From Schaalia vaccimaxillae DSM 15804 (GTDB lineage Bacteria; Actinomycetota; Actinomycetes; Actinomycetales; Actinomycetaceae), in assembly GCF_000420425.1 (NCBI RefSeq), contig NZ_ATUX01000006.1:372001-436000 (forward strand): DNA of 64,000 bases, given 5' to 3'. This document shows positions 36,644 to 43,696 of the stretch, in pieces. The position numbers were made by a program, and so were the translations under genes. The notes beneath the pieces were generated by a model. The model did no database searches. It saw only the letters and a program-made list of their open reading frames with translations, and had not been told where the DNA came from. Positions within the stretch are counted from its first letter, which is position 1. Each line of letters opens with the position of its first letter.

Positions 36644-37081
36644 ATGACTCATCACGATACTGCTCCCGTGACATTAGAACGGGTGGCGTCAGCGCTCCAG
36701 GAAGTTGGAGCTGTGCCCTTTGTCGCAGGAGACGCGCAGGTTGCAGCAATCTTCCCGCAGTTAACTATCCGCATTGTTGTCCCCCACGGTCGACCACCGC
36801 AGGGCATCGCCGACCTCCCGCGAAAGTTCGACATCAAACACGGGGAAAACCTTGCCGAAACCGTCAGCTCACTCAACGCCTCAGTGTACCTGCCCAAGCT
36901 GACAACCTCCATTACGGATGACGGTTCCGTATCAATTCGCATGACTCATGTTTTCAACTGGCCCGTCGGTGCCACAGCTCAACAAGTCACCGCGGAAATT
37001 CGAGGATTTTTAACCGGATGTCTGGCAATGTCGAAACAATTCAACGATCGTTATCCAGATCAGTGGAGCCAGGGGGAATAA
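36644..37081 (+). CDS. YbjN-like domain protein 1
   Basis: 145-residue soluble protein whose pattern (LERVASALQEVGAVPFV, a central beta-rich segment ending VSIRMTHVFNWPVGATAQQVTAEIRGFL) matches YbjN/type III secretion chaperone-like folds found as tandem genes in Actinomycetales. The function is unknown. Translation appears leaderless. It is followed three bases after its stop by a second YbjN-like gene, so the pair is an operon diverging from miaA. Family assignment is from pattern recognition and moderately sure. Confidence 0.7.
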   Translation: MTHHDTAPVTLERVASALQEVGAVPFVAGDAQVAAIFPQLTIRIVVPHGRPPQGIADLPRKFDIKHGENLAETVSSLNASVYLPKLTTSITDDGSVSIRMTHVFNWPVGATAQQVTAEIRGFLTGCLAMSKQFNDRYPDQWSQGE

Positions 37082-37084
37082 AAG

Positions 37085-37678
37085 ATGTCTGAGTGGAAAT
37101 CATTCACCGTTGGAGGGGCCGATGACTCTTCGGACGAGTCGACCCCATTTTTCTCCATTCCTGCCGAGGAATTAGCTCCACAAAGTTCACCTACGCCCGA
37201 GCCCAGCAGCGCCGCCTCGTTGGAGGCTGACCAAATGGCTGCCAAATGGGACACCAAGGTTGAAGACGTTACCATTGAACGGATCGAACAGGTGGTGGCT
37301 GGCGATGGTCTACCGCATGGCTCCAATGAAGTGATGGTCTTGACCGAACTTGACGGACATCGAATCCAAATCCATCGAGAACCGGCCGATAGCCCTTGGC
37401 TTCAAATTGAAACTCGCGTCGAATTATCTGAAGAAGATCAGTCGTTTTCTGCCTACGACCTGCGCGTTGCGGCAAATGAATGGAATACCAAGCATCTGCA
37501 GCCAACGGTTTTCCCCGTTCGTTTCGATGAGCGCTGGGGATTCGTCCTGGCCACACGTTTCTTCGTGGGTGAAGGCATGTCGGATCGACAGATTCACACG
37601 ATGATCAGACGCGGCCTGTCGGTGTCCATCCAGGCAATTCGAGCCCTTCCCGGGGATCTGACACCTAACGCTGATTGA
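37085..37678 (+). CDS. YbjN-like domain protein 2
   Basis: 197 residues. A disordered acidic N-terminus (about 1-60, Ser/Pro/Glu-rich) precedes a YbjN-like domain (about 63-190) with LQIETRVELSEEDQSFSAYDLRVAANEWN, VRFDERWGFVLATRFFVGEGMS and RQIHTMIRRGLSVSIQAI. It is probably a heteromeric partner of the upstream gene. The role is unknown. It ends in a strong hairpin. Confidence 0.72.
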   Translation: MSEWKSFTVGGADDSSDESTPFFSIPAEELAPQSSPTPEPSSAASLEADQMAAKWDTKVEDVTIERIEQVVAGDGLPHGSNEVMVLTELDGHRIQIHREPADSPWLQIETRVELSEEDQSFSAYDLRVAANEWNTKHLQPTVFPVRFDERWGFVLATRFFVGEGMSDRQIHTMIRRGLSVSIQAIRALPGDLTPNAD

Positions 37679-37683
37679 TCAAA

Positions 37684-37711
37684 GCCCCGAGCCGCTCTGG
37701 CGGTTCGGGGC
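37684..37711 (+). terminator. Terminator of the YbjN-like operon
   Basis: A 12-bp stem (37684-37695 with 37700-37711, one G-U pair) with a TCTG loop, six bases after the stop. No T-tract follows. Confidence 0.65.
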
Positions 37712-37978
37712 ACAGCGCTGCGCATCTGGGAGACATGCGAAGGTCAGAAATGAAACGAGCGGGCCGACCCCCACGCCGTTGTGGAGATCGCCACTGCAGA
37801 TAGATTAAAACTGGATCCAGGGTCTGCGACTGGGGTTCAATAGCTCGTTACAAAATCGTTACAACATCCGTAATGCCGCGAAATCATGCCAAACGATTGG
37901 CATTTCGGGTGAACTCCCAGACCTCAGATCCACCCCCTGCGACACAGGAATACCCTGGGCGAAGCCGAAGATTCCCGA
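37712..37978. other. Convergent intergenic region with direct repeats and a hairpin
   Basis: No gene recognised. Two 11-bp tandem repeats CGTTACAAAAT/CGTTACAACAT occupy 37846-37867. A hairpin at 37879-37907 (TGCCAA/TTGGCA inside CGAAA/TTTCG) may end miaB transcription on the minus strand. Confidence 0.4.
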
Positions 37979-39526
37979 TTAGGAACGCACGCGCAGTGTG
38001 GGGATACCCAAAGACACCTTCGCCGTTTCTTCTTCGTCTCGAGCTTGGCTGGCCTCCCAGGCATCTCCTGCTCTCGTCCTGCGCACCTGGAAGAGTCCTC
38101 CCTCGAGACCAGAGTCCGCAATCAAGTGGTGCGGAGCCCCGTACGTAACAGCCGCGCACACCATATCCCCCGGACGAGGACGATCGCCCTCGCCGAGTTC
38201 AAGTGGCAACCCAACATGGACCAGCCTATTGTCACGCGCACGCCCCGTGATCCTCAGGGTGGCACCGTCCTTACGACCGTCGCCCTGCGACACGAGGACC
38301 TCAACCTCACTACCAACAAGCTGGGCATGGTCTTCAGCGCAGATACGTTCCTGCAAAGCAATGAGCCTCTGATAACGCTCGAGTGCAACATCCTGGGGAA
38401 CCTGATCTTCGCGATCAGCAGCAGGCGTACCCGGGCGTGGCGAGTAGAGGAATGTGAACGCGGAAGTGAAGCGCGCTTGCTCAACCACTTCAAGTGTCTG
38501 CGCGAAGTCGTCTTCTGTTTCGCCAGGGAATCCCACAATGATGTCGGTGGTGATGGCCGCATCCGGAATAGCTGCTCTCACCCGGTCGAGAATGCCCATA
38601 AAGCGCTCGCGTCGATAGGAACGGCGCATTTGGCGTAGAACCGCATCTGAACCCGACTGCAGGGGCATATGTAGGCTCGGCATCACATTGGGGGTTTCAG
38701 CCATCGCAGCAATAACATCATCGGTGAAGGCAGCGGGGTGCGGAGATGTGAAACGCACACGTTCTAAACCGTCAATCTGACCTGTGGCACGCAACAGCTT
38801 GGCAAAAGCGCCTCTCTCCCCAAAACCAACACCGTAAGAATTCACGTTCTGACCCAATAAAGTCACTTCGATGGCGCCCTGATCTACGACCGCCTGGACC
38901 TCAGAGAGAATCTCCCCTGGCCTGCGATCACGTTCCTTACCGCGAAGATGAGGCACAATACAGAAAGTGCAGGTGTTATTGCAGCCCACAGAGATCGACA
39001 CCCATGCTGCGTAGGCTGACTCACGATGAGTGGGAAGCGTCGACGGAAAGACCTTGAGAGACTCTTCAATTTCGACGGCAGCTTCACGATTATGTTCAGC
39101 CCGACGAAGCAGAGCCGGCAAAACGTCAATGTTATGGGTTCCAAAGACCGCATCGACCCACGGCGCCTTCTCGATGATTCCATCACGCATCTGCTGAGCA
39201 AGACAGCCACCCACCGCGATCTGCATCCCCGGCCGCTCACGTTTGACCGACGCAAGTTGGCCGAGGTTGCCAAAGAGTCGCGTTGCCGCGTTCTCCCGAA
39301 CAGAGCAGGTGTTGATGACAACGACATCTGCTCCCATATCACCGGCGTCTGTGGCTCGCTGAGCGGCTTCGGGAACTCGATCGACAGGAATCAGACCAGC
39401 TTCTTCAAGAAGACCAGCCATGCGTTCAGAGTCGTGTTCATTCATTTGACAGCCGAGGGTGCGCACCGCATAGGTGCGTGGAAGCTGGCGTTCAGGTGTC
39501 TGAGGAGTCAAGGTCTGCGCATTCAT
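37979..39526 (-). CDS. miaB: tRNA-2-methylthio-N6-dimethylallyladenosine synthase MiaB
   Basis: Radical-SAM methylthiotransferase acting on i6A37 of tRNA after MiaA. The 515-residue protein has an N-terminal UPF0004 domain ([14 protein letters not shown] with the first cluster Cys, further Cys in NTCSVRENA and VGGCLAQQM), the radical-SAM motif CNNTCTFC, and a C-terminal TRAM domain, followed by an extra tail of about 60 residues. The ATG has no ribosome-binding site but has TAGACT 8 nt upstream, directly after pncC. Confidence 0.96.
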   Translation of the reverse strand: MNAQTLTPQTPERQLPRTYAVRTLGCQMNEHDSERMAGLLEEAGLIPVDRVPEAAQRATDAGDMGADVVVINTCSVRENAATRLFGNLGQLASVKRERPGMQIAVGGCLAQQMRDGIIEKAPWVDAVFGTHNIDVLPALLRRAEHNREAAVEIEESLKVFPSTLPTHRESAYAAWVSISVGCNNTCTFCIVPHLRGKERDRRPGEILSEVQAVVDQGAIEVTLLGQNVNSYGVGFGERGAFAKLLRATGQIDGLERVRFTSPHPAAFTDDVIAAMAETPNVMPSLHMPLQSGSDAVLRQMRRSYRRERFMGILDRVRAAIPDAAITTDIIVGFPGETEDDFAQTLEVVEQARFTSAFTFLYSPRPGTPAADREDQVPQDVALERYQRLIALQERICAEDHAQLVGSEVEVLVSQGDGRKDGATLRITGRARDNRLVHVGLPLELGEGDRPRPGDMVCAAVTYGAPHHLIADSGLEGGLFQVRRTRAGDAWEASQARDEEETAKVSLGIPTLRVRS

Positions 39527-39534
39527 CGGATATG

Positions 39535-39540
39535 AGTCTA
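39535..39540 (-). promoter_or_regulatory. -10 hexamer TAGACT of a leaderless miaB promoter
   Basis: Sits between the pncC stop (39542) and the miaB ATG (39526), 8 nt from the start codon. Confidence 0.4.
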
Positions 39541-39541
39541 G

Positions 39542-40030
39542 TCAGCTCTGGCGTAAGTGCACTCCAAGGAAGTCCGCCAGCATTCTCAGCGCCGCGTCCA
39601 CTGTTAGTCGTCGAACCATCGAGCGCCCTCCTGAAAGGTCAAGAAGTTGGCTTGTGGAGTCTTGATCATGCGAAAGAGCGACATAGACAGTGCCCGCACG
39701 ATGTCCGTCGGATTGCCCAGGTCCCGCCACTCCTGTTGTGGCAATTCCAACATCGGCGTTCATAAGCTTTCTGACCCCCGAAGCCATCGCCTGCGCAACC
39801 TCACCGTCAACGGGGCCCACGGCCTCCAAGCGTTCTTCAGGCACGCCAAGGATCTGAGCTTTGAGATCGGTCGCGTAGGTACACACACTTCCACGCAAGA
39901 CCCGCGACGCTCCAGTAATATCAACGATTCGCGCACTTAACGCCCCACCGGTTAGGGACTCAGCTACAGCCAATGTCCAGCCCTGACTGGCCATCTTTTC
40001 CAGAACTGCGGCGAGTTCGTCATCTGTCAT
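39542..40030 (-). CDS. pncC: CinA C-terminal domain protein / nicotinamide-nucleotide amidohydrolase
   Basis: 162-residue stand-alone CinA C-terminal (PncC) domain, which deamidates NMN to NaMN. Family motifs are LAVAESLTGGALSARIVDITGAS, VCTYATDLKAQILGV and GIATTGVAGPGQSDGHRAGTVYVAL. The start at MTDDELAAVLEK (40030) has TACCCT seven bases upstream and no Shine-Dalgarno; a longer frame to 40120 is unsupported. A cinA gene near recA/pgsA is common in Gram-positives. Confidence 0.9.
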   Translation of the reverse strand: MTDDELAAVLEKMASQGWTLAVAESLTGGALSARIVDITGASRVLRGSVCTYATDLKAQILGVPEERLEAVGPVDGEVAQAMASGVRKLMNADVGIATTGVAGPGQSDGHRAGTVYVALSHDQDSTSQLLDLSGGRSMVRRLTVDAALRMLADFLGVHLRQS

Positions 40031-40037
40031 AGAGATC

Positions 40038-40043
40038 AGGGTA
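40038..40043 (-). promoter_or_regulatory. -10 hexamer TACCCT of a leaderless pncC promoter
   Basis: Located 7 nt before the ATG at 40030; no ribosome-binding site is visible. Confidence 0.45.
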
Positions 40044-40128
40044 GTCGTAGATAGAGTCCGTCTGTCAGCGTTGCTAGGCGCTGATACAGGCGGCCTGCAA
40101 ATTGATGTCAAAGACACCAAATTGCGCG

Positions 40129-40743
40129 CTAGAGATCGTCGCCGTCATCATCTGTGCTCCGCTGTTCGAGGGCGTCGCGAATCACCGACGAACTTACGGC
40201 CGGAGAATAACCCTTCCGAGCGAGCATTCCCGCCAGACGTCGATAAGCAACGTCTCGAGACTGACCACTCATCGATCGCATTTTCCGTGCGACCAATTCG
40301 CGGGCTCGACAGCGTTCATCATCAGGATCGATCTGAGTCAGAGCCTGGTCGATATCGTCTTGCGCTAGGCCCTTGCGGTGAAGATCCTCACGCAGGGCTC
40401 GTCCGGTTTTGCCCGACATATTGAATCGCTGTCTGACGAGCATCCTCGCGAAAGCCTCATCGTCGACCAATCCCACCCTTTCGAGACGGGTGAGGACTTC
40501 CTGAGCAATCTCGTCTGAGAATCCCCGTGCAGTGATGGCCGAAAGGAGTTCCCCTCTGGACCGCGACCTCGTATCGAGCTGACGCAGAGCGACTTCGCGC
40601 GCTGCTTCAATGGCCTCAATTCCAGTTAAAACTGCGTTCTTCTGGCGCAGACGGGCTTGGCGCTCCGCGGGCGAGAGCGAGGATTTTCTCTTTTTGTCAC
40701 CGGTTTCAGGGTGTTCTTCAGGGTCGAGGTATCGAACCATCAC
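40129..40743 (-). CDS. recX: RecA regulatory protein RecX
   Basis: 204-residue helical-repeat protein that caps RecA filaments and limits strand exchange. Recognisable RecX repeats include RQLDTRSRSRGELLSAI, RLERVGLVDDEAFARMLVRQR and LREDLHRKGLAQDDIDQAL. A basic N-terminal extension of about 40 residues precedes the domain. It follows the recA stop by 6 bases and is presumably co-transcribed with it. Confidence 0.94.
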   Translation of the reverse strand: MMVRYLDPEEHPETGDKKRKSSLSPAERQARLRQKNAVLTGIEAIEAAREVALRQLDTRSRSRGELLSAITARGFSDEIAQEVLTRLERVGLVDDEAFARMLVRQRFNMSGKTGRALREDLHRKGLAQDDIDQALTQIDPDDERCRARELVARKMRSMSGQSRDVAYRRLAGMLARKGYSPAVSSSVIRDALEQRSTDDDGDDL

Positions 40744-40749
40744 TCACCT

Positions 40750-41856
40750 TTAAAAACCCGCATCCTCGGCTGGATCAAGCGCTGCCTCAAACTGATCTGC
40801 TGCTTCATTGGCAGCTTCTTGTCCCGCTCCTTCCCCAACTCCCAGCGAGACAAGGATCTTGTTCTCGATCTCATTGGCGAGCTCAGGATTATCAACGAGG
40901 AACTGGCGCACGTTTTCTTTGCCTTGGCCAAGTTGATCGTCACCGTAGGTAAACCAGGATCCTGACTTACGGATAATGCCAGCATCGACACCCATATCGA
41001 TGATGGAGCCCTCGCGCGAAATTCCCTTGCCGTAGACGATGTCGAACTCAGCCTGCTTGAAAGGCGGAGCCATCTTGTTCTTGACAACCTTTGCTCGCGT
41101 TCGGTTGGCGACCGGCGCCCCCGCCTCTTTGAGGGTCTCGATACGTCGCACGTCGATACGCACTGACGCATAGAACTTCAAAGCCTTGCCACCGGTAGTG
41201 GTTTCAGGAGAGCCAAAGAATACGCCGATCTTTTCACGCAGCTGATTAATAAAGATCGCGGTGGTACCTGTAGCCGACAGTGCGCCTGTGATCTTGCGGA
41301 GTGCCTGGCTCATCAGACGAGCTTGGAGACCAACATGAGAGTCACCCATTTCGCCCTCGATCTCAGCCTTAGGAACCAGGGCTGCAACAGAGTCAATGAC
41401 AATAATGTCGATGCCACCTGAGCGAATCAGCATGTCAGCGATTTCAAGAGCTTGCTCTCCGGTGTCGGGCTGAGACACAAGGAGTGAGTCGGTGTCGACT
41501 CCCAGCGCTTTGGCATACACCGGATCAAGAGCGTGTTCCGCGTCAATAAAAGCTGCGTTACCGCCAGCCTTTTGAGCGTTTGCAACAGCATGCAAGGCGA
41601 CAGTTGTCTTGCCTGAGGATTCAGGGCCGTAGATTTCGATCACACGACCGCGCGGCAGCCCACCGATGCCCAGGGCAACGTCGAGGGCGAGAGATCCTGT
41701 TGGAATCACCTGGACAGGAGGACGCGTATCGTCGCCCAGGCGCATAACAGAGCCTTTACCGAATTGCTTGTCGATTTGCGACAACGCAACTTCAAGGGCC
41801 TTATTTCGATCATTGCCAACGGCACCTGATGACGAATTCTTACGTGGAGCAGCCAT
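40750..41856 (-). CDS. recA: Recombinase RecA
   Basis: ATP-dependent strand-exchange protein and co-protease for LexA. The start is [11 protein letters not shown] (41856) with GGAGG upstream; the frame is open to 41970 without support. The 368-residue protein has Walker A GPESSGKT at 77-84, the [22 protein letters not shown] segment with loop L1, and [22 protein letters not shown] with loop L2. An SOS box lies about 180 bp upstream. recX follows directly. Confidence 0.98.
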   Translation of the reverse strand: MAAPRKNSSSGAVGNDRNKALEVALSQIDKQFGKGSVMRLGDDTRPPVQVIPTGSLALDVALGIGGLPRGRVIEIYGPESSGKTTVALHAVANAQKAGGNAAFIDAEHALDPVYAKALGVDTDSLLVSQPDTGEQALEIADMLIRSGGIDIIVIDSVAALVPKAEIEGEMGDSHVGLQARLMSQALRKITGALSATGTTAIFINQLREKIGVFFGSPETTTGGKALKFYASVRIDVRRIETLKEAGAPVANRTRAKVVKNKMAPPFKQAEFDIVYGKGISREGSIIDMGVDAGIIRKSGSWFTYGDDQLGQGKENVRQFLVDNPELANEIENKILVSLGVGEGAGQEAANEAADQFEAALDPAEDAGF

Positions 41857-42035
41857 GGGCGCATCCTCCCTGTATCTTGAGCCTCTCCGGCTCTGCGATT
41901 GTCCTGGTCTGGGTAAGGCGACCTCCCCTCTCCGGGGCGTCACAGTGACCGTATGCCTGACCATGGGCATTTGCAGACAGCAGATTTCCCAACTGTGGAT
42001 ATCGACTGCCCGAGATCACCAGTGGACAGAATAGA

Positions 42036-42051
42036 TGGAACAGATGTTCGA
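42036..42051. promoter_or_regulatory. SOS box upstream of recA
   Basis: TGGAACAGATGTTCGA matches TCGAAC-N4-GTTCGA with one mismatch. It lies about 180 bp upstream of the recA start, within the DUF3046-recA gap, and implies LexA control of recA. Confidence 0.8.
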
Positions 42052-42139
42052 TGCGAGCGACACGCCGCTAGCGCCTTCTTCATTAGTCGAGCCACAACTA
42101 TGCCCGACTACACGAGACAGTGCCGAGGACCCAATAAAG

Positions 42140-42361
42140 TCATCTCTCTTTGGGATCGACTCGATGAATCCACCGAGCTCGCTTATCTTGCCCAGTTTCA
42201 TCAACGAGGGCGGCCCAGACCCTGTCAGGCTCAATACCGGCCGCAAGGGCATCTACAGCCGTGGCGTGCAGCGGCGCCAAATAAAGATCTGCGGCGTAGG
42301 AACGACCAAGGGCCGATCCAAAGACTGTGTCAACAGCTTCCCAAAACTCCGAATTCTTCAC
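42140..42361 (-). CDS. DUF3046 domain protein
   Basis: 73-residue small protein with the DUF3046 pattern NSEFWEAVDTVFGSALGRSYAADLYLAPL and a C-terminal WAALVDETGQDKRARW. The family is found upstream of recA in many actinobacteria, including mycobacteria (the Rv2738c position). The start is a GTG at 42361, 19 bases after clgR. The function is unknown. Confidence 0.85.
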   Translation of the reverse strand: MKNSEFWEAVDTVFGSALGRSYAADLYLAPLHATAVDALAAGIEPDRVWAALVDETGQDKRARWIHRVDPKER

Positions 42362-42380
42362 TGAAAAGCAAATACGAGGA

Positions 42381-42695
42381 TTAGGAAATCAGCGTGACAG
42401 GAACCAGGTCGTCTGGAACCGTATCTGGGACAACCACTCCATCGATGACAGCCATCCGATCCGACACCTCTCGTAGAACAAACCAGAGCGGCACACGCAA
42501 AGCTGCACAGATCGACTCAAGCAGTTCTGATGACGCTTCCTTCTGACCGCGCTCAACTTCGGAAAGATACCCCAGCGACACCTGAGCGACAGAGGATACC
42601 TCGCGCAGGGTTCGCCCCTGGTCTTGACGCAGGCCGCGTAGAACATCGCCTAGCTCATTGCGCAGGAGTGGTTGAGGATTCTGAGTCATCGCCAT
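42381..42695 (-). CDS. clgR: ClgR-like XRE-family transcriptional regulator
   Basis: 104-residue helix-turn-helix protein. The HTH covers about residues 14-70 ([21 protein letters not shown], then [21 protein letters not shown]), the close match to ClgR, which activates clp protease genes in actinobacteria and is itself a Clp substrate. Position between pgsA and DUF3046-recA matches mycobacteria. The C-terminus is hydrophobic, as in ClgR degrons (inference). The ATG at 42695 has TACAGT six bases upstream and no Shine-Dalgarno. Confidence 0.85.
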   Translation of the reverse strand: MAMTQNPQPLLRNELGDVLRGLRQDQGRTLREVSSVAQVSLGYLSEVERGQKEASSELLESICAALRVPLWFVLREVSDRMAVIDGVVVPDTVPDDLVPVTLIS

Positions 42696-42701
42696 AGTCC
42701 G

Positions 42702-42707
42702 ACTGTA
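42702..42707 (-). promoter_or_regulatory. -10 hexamer TACAGT of a leaderless clgR promoter
   Basis: Lies 6 nt before the ATG at 42695. Confidence 0.5.
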
Positions 42708-42831
42708 GCCCGCGTTGGAGCTTTTTCGCAGCGACAGACCATTCTTCGGACGGGTGGAAACTCGCTCATTCGGATATTGATTAACGCCCATATCGTTGAA
42801 ACTGCAAGGCAAAGACACTTATTCCCACGAA

Positions 42832-42881
42832 CGAAAAAACCCATTAAAGTTGAGCCTAACTCACTCAACTTTAATAGGTTT
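42832..42881 (-). terminator. Rho-independent terminator of pgsA
   Basis: A long stem (42837-42854 with 42864-42881, one off-pair that is G-U in minus-strand RNA) with a 9-nt loop, followed on the minus strand by six T. It separates the ftsK-pgsA unit from clgR. Confidence 0.92.
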
Positions 42882-42889
42882 GCTCGTTT

Positions 42890-43666
42890 TCAGTGTTCTT
42901 GGCGCTTACCTAAAACATCTGGCAAAACAGCCTCTTCGAGAAGCGGAGCCTGCGAAACAAGACCGTCCTCGGCAACAGCGCTCGCTTCCTCCTCAGCCTC
43001 TTTTTCCTCAGCTACAACAGCCTGCTCCAGCTCGGCCTGATCCTTGACGGGGCCAACTCTCCACAGCCGCATCCCCTCCAGGACGTACACGAAGCCCGAC
43101 CACAAGGTCACAGCTAAAGCGGCACCGGCCAAAGCCAGGCCGAGATACTCAAACATCACAGCCCATGACAGGTTGGATTCATCCATAGCTACGAAGTGGC
43201 CCCACGGAACTAATAGTGTTCCCAGAGCAAAGATCTGAAGAACAGTCTTGAGCTTGCCTCCCGAGTTAGCCGCGACAACGATGCCGCGCCTCAGAAGGAA
43301 ACCTCGCCACACGGTGATCCCCAGTTCTCGAACCGCGATGAGAATTGTCAGCCACCAGGGAAGAATCCCCTCCCATGACAGCATGGCAAAAGCCCCCAGA
43401 GTCAAGGCCTTGTCGGCGATTGGATCGGCAATCCGACCAAAATCTGTGACAAGTCCTCGGGCTCGTGCAATCTGACCGTCCAAGCGATCCGTCATGGCAG
43501 CGATGGCAAAAACACCAAAGGCAATCCACTGCAGTGACCACTCGGGCTGAAACTTCAGCCAGATAAAGATCGGTACGAGGACGAGGCGAAGGACAGTCAG
43601 CGCATTAGGCAGGTTGACGGGTGAGACCTTGGGCTTGCGCTCCAGGGCCGATACGTTCTCATCCAT
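42890..43666 (-). CDS. pgsA: CDP-diacylglycerol--glycerol-3-phosphate 3-phosphatidyltransferase
   Basis: Membrane enzyme of phospholipid synthesis that makes phosphatidylglycerophosphate. The CDP-alcohol phosphotransferase signature D-x2-DG-x2-AR-x8-G-x3-D-x3-D is intact around DRLDGQIARARG and DFGRIADPIAD. Several membrane helices follow. The 258-residue product has an acidic C-terminal tail of about 60 residues absent from most homologues. It lies 30 bases after ftsK. Confidence 0.93.
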   Translation of the reverse strand: MDENVSALERKPKVSPVNLPNALTVLRLVLVPIFIWLKFQPEWSLQWIAFGVFAIAAMTDRLDGQIARARGLVTDFGRIADPIADKALTLGAFAMLSWEGILPWWLTILIAVRELGITVWRGFLLRRGIVVAANSGGKLKTVLQIFALGTLLVPWGHFVAMDESNLSWAVMFEYLGLALAGAALAVTLWSGFVYVLEGMRLWRVGPVKDQAELEQAVVAEEKEAEEEASAVAEDGLVSQAPLLEEAVLPDVLGKRQEH

Positions 43667-43696
43667 CGCAGTGTCCTCTCTTCGGGAGTTTCGCGG

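Noticed and set aside
37820-37860. GGGGTTCAATAGCTC resembling a tRNA T-arm
   Set aside because: No acceptor, anticodon or D arm can be assembled around it on either strand.
37873-38148. 91-codon plus-strand frame beginning in the convergent gap
   Set aside because: Most of it is antisense to miaB, it lacks a ribosome-binding site, and its composition is not protein-like.
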